Of a stretch of DNA of 64,000 bases, positions 49,653 to 56,751 are shown piece by piece. Source of the stretch: Marinobacter sp. (lineage in GTDB: Bacteria > Pseudomonadota > Gammaproteobacteria > Pseudomonadales > Oleiphilaceae). The notes under the pieces are model-generated. The model did no database searches and was not told the origin of the DNA. It was given only the letters and a program-made list of their open reading frames with translations. The stretch is from assembly GCA_014359475.1 (NCBI GenBank), contig JACIZI010000003.1, positions 1-64,000 on the forward strand. Direction: 5' to 3'. Both the position numbers and the translations under genes were made by a program. Position 1 is the first letter of the stretch; each line of letters opens with the position of its first letter.

Positions 49653-49703
49653 CGAAGTAAATATCAAGAATAGCTGCACTCACGATGCACCAGAGGTAAC
49701 ACG

Positions 49704-51341
49704 ATGAATCTGAACCAGCATCTCGGGCTGAGAACCAAGATCGCCCTGCCCTTCGCAATCACCTCAGTCGCACTTATCATCATTGGCCTGTTCAGTATTA
49801 ACACAGCCAATCGCCTCGTCGACGGCACCGACAGCATGGCCGACCACTACCTGCCAGCATCCAGCGAAGTGCTGAACGGAGACCGGGACCTGTACCAGTC
49901 ACTGGTAGCACAGATGGACTATATCCGGGCAGCCGAAAACAATCGGCCAGCCAGCGACGCGCGGAACGAATTTGAGGAGAACGCCCAACAGGCCTACGCT
50001 CGCATCAATTCCGCTGTGGAGCGGCTGGAGGGCACCGGTGTCGCCGATACCATGAAGGGTTTCGAAGGTGCCTACAACACCTGGATTACCAGCGCGCGGG
50101 AAACTCTGGACCTGGCCGACCGCGGCCAGTCCGGCCAGGCCATTAACATGCTCGAGAACGAAACCAGCAACTACTTCAAACGCCTTCGCGGTTACTTTGA
50201 CGAAGTTGGTGCTCATGTAGACTCACTCGCGCAGAAGCGCGCCCGCCTGGCATCGGCGGCCGGCACCAACAGTGCGGCCGTCACGCTGACCATCATGATT
50301 ATAGCCTTACTGGCCAGCGCCGGGCTGTTTATCGTGTTCATCAGACTGATCATCCAATCCATCACCCTGCTTCGCGAACAGCTGGACAATATCGCCCAGG
50401 GCGAAGGTGACCTCACCCGGCGGATCCCGGTCGAGAACGAAGATGACCTTGGCAAGCTGGCTCGCAGCTTCAACCGGGTTCTGGAAAACCTGCAGTCGAT
50501 GATCGGTTCCATTCAGGACCTGAGCCAGAAACTCGGCGAAGGCGCAAAGGAACTTGAATCCGCCGCCAAAGAAAACAAACAGGGAATCGACAGGCAAACC
50601 GATGCCATTTCCATGGTCGCCACTGCTATCAACGAAATGCAGAGTGCCATCGAAGAGGTGGCCGGCAACGCGTCCCGGGCGGCGGAAGTCACCCGGGAGG
50701 TGCGTGACACCGGCGGGAAAGGGTCTGATATCGTTCGCCAGTCCTCCGCACAGGTACGCCGGCTGGCGCAGCAGATTTCCCGGGGTGTGGAAGTCATCCG
50801 CAAGCTGTCCGGCGATTCGGACCAGATCACAACCGTGCTGGATGTGATCCGGGGCGTTGCCGAGCAGACCAACCTGCTGGCTCTGAACGCGGCCATAGAG
50901 GCCGCCCGTGCAGGCGAGCACGGCCGGGGATTTGCGGTAGTGGCCGATGAAGTACGCACCCTCGCTCAGCGCACCCAGAAATCGACCGAGGATATCCAGA
51001 CCATGATTGAGGCTCTGCAGACCGGGGTGGCGGATATTGTGTCCGTGATGGAGTCCGGCACCACAGAAGCGGAAGCGACCGAGAAGCTTTCAATTCAGGC
51101 GGAACAGGAGTTGCAATCGATTGTCAGCGGAGTGGCGGACATCGATGATGTGAACACCAGCGTGGCATCCGCGACCGAAGAGCAGACCCAGGTGGTGGAC
51201 GAAATCAACCGCAGCATCACCGACATCAATGACCTGGCAGAGGAAAGCGCCAGGCGCTCTGCGGGCATCGACAAGATCAGCGATGCCCTGGCGGAGTATG
51301 CGGCAGAGCTGGAGCAACAGACCGGCCGTTTCAAAGTGTGA
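49704..51341 (+). CDS. Methyl-accepting chemotaxis protein
   Basis: 545 residues. Transmembrane 1 (about 13-34), a periplasmic helical sensing domain of about 160 residues (four-helix-bundle type by appearance), transmembrane 2 (about 193-217), a HAMP domain ([20 protein letters not shown]), then the cytoplasmic signalling coiled coil with the conserved hairpin tip [21 protein letters not shown]. The ligand is unknown. AGAGGT precedes the start. It ends at a strong terminator. Confidence 0.95.
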   Translation: MNLNQHLGLRTKIALPFAITSVALIIIGLFSINTANRLVDGTDSMADHYLPASSEVLNGDRDLYQSLVAQMDYIRAAENNRPASDARNEFEENAQQAYARINSAVERLEGTGVADTMKGFEGAYNTWITSARETLDLADRGQSGQAINMLENETSNYFKRLRGYFDEVGAHVDSLAQKRARLASAAGTNSAAVTLTIMIIALLASAGLFIVFIRLIIQSITLLREQLDNIAQGEGDLTRRIPVENEDDLGKLARSFNRVLENLQSMIGSIQDLSQKLGEGAKELESAAKENKQGIDRQTDAISMVATAINEMQSAIEEVAGNASRAAEVTREVRDTGGKGSDIVRQSSAQVRRLAQQISRGVEVIRKLSGDSDQITTVLDVIRGVAEQTNLLALNAAIEAARAGEHGRGFAVVADEVRTLAQRTQKSTEDIQTMIEALQTGVADIVSVMESGTTEAEATEKLSIQAEQELQSIVSGVADIDDVNTSVASATEEQTQVVDEINRSITDINDLAEESARRSAGIDKISDALAEYAAELEQQTGRFKV

Positions 51342-51357
51342 ACCCGCAGCATACCAG

Positions 51358-51393
51358 GAAACAGGCCGCTCCGGGTAGGAAGCGGCCTGTTTC
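51358..51393. terminator. Bidirectional intrinsic terminator, chemoreceptor/yceI
   Basis: GAAACAGGCCGCT (51358-51370) and AGCGGCCTGTTTC (51381-51393) pair perfectly over 13 bp with a 10-nt loop; A and T runs at either end serve both convergent genes. Confidence 0.85.
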
Positions 51394-51414
51394 GTTGCAG
51401 AGTGAGTACACCCG

Positions 51415-51999
51415 TTACTGCCGGATGCCCTCAACGGAGATTTCCAGCTCAACAGTTTCGGAGGCCGGACCCAGGTTGTAGTCGATGCCGAAGTCTTTCA
51501 GGCGGATTTCTGTTTCCGCCTCAAACCCCATGCGGTAGCCGCCCCAGGGATCCTTGCCGTGGCCGAGCATTTCAACGTCAAGAACCACTTCGCGGGTGAC
51601 ACCGTTGAGGGTCAGATCACCATAAACATCCGCTTCTTTACCGCCATCTTCCACTTCGACACGGGTGCTGCGGAAACTGGCCTGCGGATGCGCCTTGACG
51701 CTCAGGAAATCGTCGCTGCGCAAGTGTTTGTCCCGTTCAGCGTGGTTGGTATCCACACTGGCGGTGTCAATAGTGACATTAACGGAACTGTTTTGCGGGT
51801 TCTCCGCGTCATAGACAAACTCACCGTCAAATTCGTTAAAGCGACCGTACAGCCAGCTATAACCCAGATGGGAGATGCGGAAGGTAATGAACTGGTGAGT
51901 GCCCTTCTGATCAAAGGCATAGGTTCCACTGTGTTCACTGGCCTGAGCGCCCGACGCGAGGCCGATGGCAATAGCGGATGCGAGTAACTGCTTTTTCAT
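51415..51999 (-). CDS. YceI family periplasmic protein
   Basis: 194 residues. Signal peptide MKKQLLASAIAIGLASGAQA. The mature part is the lipocalin-like YceI barrel that binds isoprenoid or fatty-acid chains: YAFDQKGTHQFITFRISHLGYSW, FDGEFVYDAENPQNSSVNVTI, FLSVKAHPQASF, and LTLNGVTREVVLDVEML. It follows the cytochrome b561 gene after 18 nt in the same direction, a common pairing. The ligand is not known. Confidence 0.92.
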   Translation of the reverse strand: MKKQLLASAIAIGLASGAQASEHSGTYAFDQKGTHQFITFRISHLGYSWLYGRFNEFDGEFVYDAENPQNSSVNVTIDTASVDTNHAERDKHLRSDDFLSVKAHPQASFRSTRVEVEDGGKEADVYGDLTLNGVTREVVLDVEMLGHGKDPWGGYRMGFEAETEIRLKDFGIDYNLGPASETVELEISVEGIRQ

Positions 52000-52017
52000 T
52001 CTTTTCCCCTTTCCTTA

Positions 52018-52578
52018 TCAAGAAAACCAGGAAGCCCTGCCCAGCATACGGCGCAGGGTATCGTCCCGGTCGATGAAGTGATGCTTGAGGGCCGCCAGTG
52101 CATGCAGGCCGGCCAGGACAATGAGCGCCCAGGTAGCCCAGTAATGGACCTCACCTGCAGTATCTTCCAGTCTTTCGATGCGACCTGTCACTGAAGGCAC
52201 CTCAAACCAGCCGAACACCGAAACACCGGCGCCGTTGGCGGTGGAAATCAGATAACCACTGATCATGGCAATAAAAGCCAGAAGGTACAGCAGCAAATGG
52301 CCGGCTTTCGCTCCGGCTATTTCCAGGCGACTGTGGTTTGGCAAGGGCTCAGGCGCAGACTGTAGCAGCCGCCACAGGACGCGGAAAAGCATCAAGGCAA
52401 ACAGCAGAATCCCGACACTGCGATGGATATGGGGGGCCTGACGGTACCAGCTGTCATAATAGGTCAGGTCCACCATCCAGAGTCCCAGGGCGAACATCCC
52501 AATGATCACCAATGCCGCAAGCCAGTGCAGCAACACTGCCACCCAGCCCCAGCTGGTCCTGGAATTGCCTGCCTGCAT
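52018..52578 (-). CDS. Cytochrome b561 family protein
   Basis: 186 residues. Four transmembrane helices with histidines placed for two b hemes: LLHWLAALVIIGMF in helix 1, PHIHRSVGILLFALMLFRVLW in helix 2, LLYLLAFIAMISGYL in helix 3 and VHYWATWALIVLAGLHALAALKHHF in helix 4 region. It probably moves electrons from quinol to a periplasmic acceptor; CybB in E. coli oxidises ubiquinol. In operon with yceI, 18 nt apart. Confidence 0.92.
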   Translation of the reverse strand: MQAGNSRTSWGWVAVLLHWLAALVIIGMFALGLWMVDLTYYDSWYRQAPHIHRSVGILLFALMLFRVLWRLLQSAPEPLPNHSRLEIAGAKAGHLLLYLLAFIAMISGYLISTANGAGVSVFGWFEVPSVTGRIERLEDTAGEVHYWATWALIVLAGLHALAALKHHFIDRDDTLRRMLGRASWFS

Positions 52579-52751
52579 GACCCGGCTCCCTGCTTAATAA
52601 TCTGAAATATGGTCAGAGTGAATTCTAGAAAGTCCCTGGCAGCAATCCAATCGGAATGTTTTGGCAGCCTTCATCAGATTTTCTGATCTATCCGAACTCA
52701 GAGACGGGAGGTGATTCGCCAAAAGTATTAATGGCTTTTACGGATAGCCGG

Positions 52752-52772
52752 ATTCTATCGCCCCGATAGAAT
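52752..52772. promoter_or_regulatory. Perfect 9-bp palindrome, possible operator
   Basis: ATTCTATCG-CCC-CGATAGAAT. It lies in the 403-nt divergent gap between the cytochrome b561 gene and the EAL gene, 34 nt ahead of a tiny ORF. It has no T-run and so looks more like an operator or mRNA-leader hairpin than a terminator. The regulator is unknown. Confidence 0.45.
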
Positions 52773-52805
52773 AGAAGCCCTAACCGTCCATCACCGGAGT
52801 CTGAT

Positions 52806-52853
52806 ATGGAACTCGAATTTGACGAAACCGTGGTTGTCCCCAGCAACAACTAG
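52806..52853 (+). CDS. Possible 15-residue leader or signal peptide ORF
   Basis: ATG 52806 to TAG 52853 encodes MELEFDETVVVPSNN. GGAG lies about 8 nt ahead, a good ribosome site. It is acidic, with no membrane segment. The EAL gene starts 128 nt downstream and has a weak ribosome site. It may be a leader peptide, a small secreted peptide or a chance ORF; length alone cannot decide. Confidence 0.35.
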   Translation: MELEFDETVVVPSNN

Positions 52854-52981
52854 ACGGGACACTAATCGACAGAAATTTAATCAAATTCTGTGAAATCCCG
52901 ACTAAGTTGGCACTATTCAGTGGCAACTTACTAATTTTTTTGGCAATCTGACGGACGATGTACCATTAAAAAGAATTTAAC

Positions 52982-54268
52982 ATGTCCGGAGCATTGCCAG
53001 AGCAGCTCAACAGTCCAGAACTGGAACTCCTGACCCCGCTGCTTACACGGGATTCATCAGGGTGGACGGCCAATTACCTTGGCCTGGTCCTGCGTACTGC
53101 CCTGCAGCCTATCTACAGCATCTCACACAAGCGCGTGGTTGGTTACGAAGCCCTGATCCGGGCGTTTGATACGGATAATGCACCGGTTCTGCCCAGCCAC
53201 CTCTTTGACCTGCCCGTCAGCGACGCAGAGAACCTTCTGCTTGACAGGCTGTGTCGTTACCTGCACATCCGCAACTATTCCGGGTTCGAAGACCAGCTCA
53301 ACTGGCTGTTCCTGAATGTCTCACCCCAGGTGGTAGCCAACGGCACCCGGGCTGATTCTTTCTTTGGCCAATTGCTGGAAAAAACCGGCCTGCCACCCCA
53401 CCGCATTGTGATGGAAATTGTCGAGCAACCCACGGACGATGCCGACCGGTTGCGGGAAACCGTCCAGTACTACCAGAAGCTGGGATGTCTGACGGCCATT
53501 GATGATTTTGGTGCCGGCCACTCCAACTTCGAGCGGATCTGGAATCTCTCGCCGGACATCGTCAAGCTGGATCGCGCCATGCTCACCCGGGCCACCGATG
53601 ATCACAAGGCCCGGCAGATTCTCAACGGAATTGTTTCACTGCTGCACCAGTCGGGCTGCCTGGTACTCCTGGAAGGCGTGGAGACCCGCGACCAGGCATT
53701 GATTGCCATCGATGCGGGTGTGGACTTTGTGCAGGGCTTCTATTTCAGCCGGCCCAGCATGGAGCTTATGGACCTCCCGGGAAAGGCGGCGAACCTGGAA
53801 GACCTCCTGCTGGATTACAAGCGCCGCAATCAGGTCAGAATGGACCCGACTCGCCAGCTCACCGATTTTTTCACCGGTTATTTCGAGCAGGCCATTTCCA
53901 GCCTTGTTGAATCCGGGCAAAGTATGCGGGAAGCCTGTACAGAGCTACTGACCCATCCCACGGTCTCTCGATGTTATCTGGTGGACCATAACGGCATCCA
54001 GCTGGATGACACACTGGTGTCTGACAGCACCGTCGACTGCCTGGATCCCAGGTTCAGGCCTCTGGAAAGCACTACCCGGGCGGACTGGTATCGTCAGCAC
54101 TACCTGCGCCAGGCGATTGCCGAGCCGGACCTGCTGCACGTCACCGCCCCTTACCTGTCCGTGACCGGCGCAAGCATGTGCGTCACCCTGTCCATGGGTT
54201 TCCGGCACCAGGGGCGGCTACAGGTGCTCTGCTGTGACATTCTGGCCAGCAACGAGGGCAGGCACTGA
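52982..54268 (+). CDS. EAL-domain cyclic-di-GMP phosphodiesterase with C-terminal sensory-like domain
   Basis: 428 residues, no membrane segment. The EAL domain (about 35-265) keeps the residues for activity: EALIR, FLNVSPQ, MEIVEQ, AIDDFGAGHSN, DIVKLD, LLEGVET and QGFYF. It should therefore hydrolyse cyclic-di-GMP to pGpG, which Orn then removes. A C-terminal domain of about 140 residues, with DHNGIQLDDTLVS and YLSVTGASMCVTLSMGF, resembles a PDC/Cache-like sensor fold, though this is by appearance only. It lies back to back with parE, whose stop is the next base. Confidence 0.88.
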   Translation: MSGALPEQLNSPELELLTPLLTRDSSGWTANYLGLVLRTALQPIYSISHKRVVGYEALIRAFDTDNAPVLPSHLFDLPVSDAENLLLDRLCRYLHIRNYSGFEDQLNWLFLNVSPQVVANGTRADSFFGQLLEKTGLPPHRIVMEIVEQPTDDADRLRETVQYYQKLGCLTAIDDFGAGHSNFERIWNLSPDIVKLDRAMLTRATDDHKARQILNGIVSLLHQSGCLVLLEGVETRDQALIAIDAGVDFVQGFYFSRPSMELMDLPGKAANLEDLLLDYKRRNQVRMDPTRQLTDFFTGYFEQAISSLVESGQSMREACTELLTHPTVSRCYLVDHNGIQLDDTLVSDSTVDCLDPRFRPLESTTRADWYRQHYLRQAIAEPDLLHVTAPYLSVTGASMCVTLSMGFRHQGRLQVLCCDILASNEGRH

Positions 54269-56164
54269 TCAGACCTCGATATCCGCCATATTACCGTAGG
54301 TTTCCAGCCACACCCGGCGGTCCGCAGCACGCTTCTTGCCCAGCAGCATATCCATCCGCTCCACCGTATCGTCCATTTCTTCAATGGTCAGCATGACCAG
54401 CCGCCGGGTATCCGGCGCCATCGTGGTCTCCCGCAGCTGCAGCGGATTCATCTCACCGAGACCCTTGAAGCGGGTAACGGAGATCTTGCCCCGGCGTTTC
54501 TCGGCTTCCAGCCGGTCCAGAATGCCCTGTTTTTCGTGCTCGTCGAGGGCGTAGAACGTTTCCTTGCCCAGATCCACCCGGTAAAGCGGGGGCATGGCGA
54601 CAAACACATGCCCCGCCTGCACCAGCGGCCGGAAATGCCTTACAAACAGGGCACACAACAGGGTGGCGATGTGCAACCCGTCCGAGTCCGCATCCGCCAG
54701 GATACACACCTTGTTATAACGCAGGCCCGCCAGGTCGTCCGAGCTCGGGTCCACGCCAATGGCAACGGCAATATCATGAACCTCCTGGGATGCCAGGATC
54801 TCACTGGAGTCCACTTCCCAGGTATTGAGAATCTTGCCCCGCAGCGGCATCACTGCCTGAAACTCACGATCCCGGGCCTGCTTGGCGGAACCACCGGCCG
54901 AGTCACCTTCCACCAGAAACAGCTCGGAACGGCTGGTATCGCCACCGGAACAGTCCGCCAGTTTGCCTGGCAATGCCGGGCCGGATGTCACCTTCTTGCG
55001 AGCCACTTTCTTACTGGCCCGCAGGCGACGCTGGGCGTTGTTGATAAACAGCTCCGCGAGGGCCTCCGCCACAGCGGTATGCTGATTCAGCCAGAGGCTG
55101 AAGGCATCTTTAACCACCCCGGACACAAAGGCCGCCGCCTCCCGGGAGGACAGTCGTTCCTTGGTCTGGCCGGAGAACTGAGGGTCCTGCATCTTGGATG
55201 ACAGCACGTAGGCGCAGCGCTCCCAGACATCCTCCGGGGCCAGTTTGATGCCCCGGGGCAACAGGTTACGGAATTCGCAGAATTCCCGCATTGCCTCAAG
55301 CACACCAGTGCGCAGGCCGTTCACATGGGTGCCCCCCTGCACGGTGGGAATCAGGTTGACGTAGCTTTCCGTCACCGCTTCGCCACCCTCCGGCAACCAC
55401 TGGATAGCCCAGTCGACCTGTTCGGTATTGCCGCTGAAGCTTCCGGTGAACGGCTCCGGAGGCACCGCCTCGATGTCCGCCAGGGCGGTTCGCAGATAAT
55501 CCCTCAGGCCGCCTTCAAAGAACCATTCATCTTTTTCACCGTTCTGTTCCTGCGCAAAGGTAACCGTCAGTCCCGGACACAGCACTGCCTTGGCGCGCAG
55601 GATATGGCGCAGACGACTGACGGAGAAACGGGGGCTGTCGAAGTATTTCGGGTCCGGGGTGAAGGTCAGCCGGGTACCGGTATTGCGCTTGCCGACGGTA
55701 TCCACCACTTCCAGCTCTGATACTTTCTCACCATGCGCAAAGGTCATGCGGTGCAGCTTGCCGTCCCGCCTGATCGCCACTTCAAGGTGGAGCGACAGGG
55801 CGTTCACAACAGACACCCCGACTCCGTGCAGGCCACCCGAGAAGTTGTAACTTCCCTCTGAGAACTTGCCCCCGGCATGCAGGCGGCTCAGGATCAGTTC
55901 CACCCCCGGCACGCCCTCCTCCTTGTGAATGTCCACCGGCATACCGCGCCCATCGTCCTCAACGCTCAGGGAGCCGTCCTGGTGGAGGATGACATCAATA
56001 CGCCGGGCATGGCCTGCCAGTGCCTCATCCACACTGTTGTCGATCACTTCCTGGGCCAGATGGTTCGGGCGGGTCGTGTCGGTGTACATCCCCGGGCGTT
56101 TACGCACCGGATCCAGGCCGGTCAGAACTTCAATGGCATCGGCGTTGTACTGTTTCTGGCTCAT
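54269..56164 (-). CDS. parE: DNA topoisomerase IV subunit B
   Basis: 631 residues, the ParE length (GyrB would be near 800). GHKL ATPase: VIDNSVDEALAG, DDGRGMPVDIH, FSGGLHGVGVSVVNAL. TOPRIM metal site: LVEGDSAGGSAKQARDREFQ, and DADSDGLHIATLL. Partner of ParC. It is separated from parC by the chemoreceptor, yceI/b561 and EAL genes. Downstream of the PrcB-like/S8 pair in the same direction. Confidence 0.96.
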   Translation of the reverse strand: MSQKQYNADAIEVLTGLDPVRKRPGMYTDTTRPNHLAQEVIDNSVDEALAGHARRIDVILHQDGSLSVEDDGRGMPVDIHKEEGVPGVELILSRLHAGGKFSEGSYNFSGGLHGVGVSVVNALSLHLEVAIRRDGKLHRMTFAHGEKVSELEVVDTVGKRNTGTRLTFTPDPKYFDSPRFSVSRLRHILRAKAVLCPGLTVTFAQEQNGEKDEWFFEGGLRDYLRTALADIEAVPPEPFTGSFSGNTEQVDWAIQWLPEGGEAVTESYVNLIPTVQGGTHVNGLRTGVLEAMREFCEFRNLLPRGIKLAPEDVWERCAYVLSSKMQDPQFSGQTKERLSSREAAAFVSGVVKDAFSLWLNQHTAVAEALAELFINNAQRRLRASKKVARKKVTSGPALPGKLADCSGGDTSRSELFLVEGDSAGGSAKQARDREFQAVMPLRGKILNTWEVDSSEILASQEVHDIAVAIGVDPSSDDLAGLRYNKVCILADADSDGLHIATLLCALFVRHFRPLVQAGHVFVAMPPLYRVDLGKETFYALDEHEKQGILDRLEAEKRRGKISVTRFKGLGEMNPLQLRETTMAPDTRRLVMLTIEEMDDTVERMDMLLGKKRAADRRVWLETYGNMADIEV

Positions 56165-56248
56165 AAAGCAGGGGGCGACTCCAGCGTCGGTGTTATCAGA
56201 AATGGCTATCTTAGGGATTCACGGACAAAGTTCAACGACTGATGCGCG

Positions 56249-56740
56249 TCAGGGGTGCTCCCGGGTCACCACCGGATAGCCTTCACCGGAGACTTTCAGG
56301 CTGCGCCACCCTTCGTCGCTTACAGCGACCACCGCACAGGGGGTCGTCAGCACCTGGGCCAGCATGGCACCTTTTGCCGGTTCGCGCACAGTGACGGCAA
56401 TTTCCAGCTGCCCGCCCCGGATCCGGGAGCCTGCGAGGGTGATGCCATAACCGCTCGTGGGCTTCTGCCCTAATCCGACCAGCAGCAGATACTCGTTAGC
56501 GAAATCCACCTGGCTCAACGGTTCCAGGGCAAGGTGACTGGCGGGCAGAGATTTCAGCGTAGCAACCTCCGGGCGCCCGGCAATCATCACAATACCCGGC
56601 GCCGTCAGACCACAGTGGTCGGACTGGAGCAGTTGCCGGGCCAGTGGCGCGCCGCCTTCGGTAAGGTCAGCACTGCCGGCACAGGCAACCAGCACGGAGG
56701 CCACGACCGGCACGAGCATGGACCAGAAACGATGGCTCAT
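56249..56740 (-). CDS. PrcB-like lipoprotein
   Basis: 163 residues. Lipobox LVAC with Cys20 after a hydrophobic signal. The C-terminal half, LLLVGLGQKPTSGYGITLAG, then GGQLEIAVTVREP and TTPCAVVAV, fits the PrcB C-terminal domain (DUF4424/PrcB-type). In Treponema denticola PrcB is a lipoprotein needed for the subtilisin-like dentilisin complex. Here it lies 11 nt downstream of a subtilisin-like lipoprotein, so a partnership is likely. That partnership is inference from context. Confidence 0.75.
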   Translation of the reverse strand: MSHRFWSMLVPVVASVLVACAGSADLTEGGAPLARQLLQSDHCGLTAPGIVMIAGRPEVATLKSLPASHLALEPLSQVDFANEYLLLVGLGQKPTSGYGITLAGSRIRGGQLEIAVTVREPAKGAMLAQVLTTPCAVVAVSDEGWRSLKVSGEGYPVVTREHP

Positions 56741-56751
56741 GAAACGTCTCC

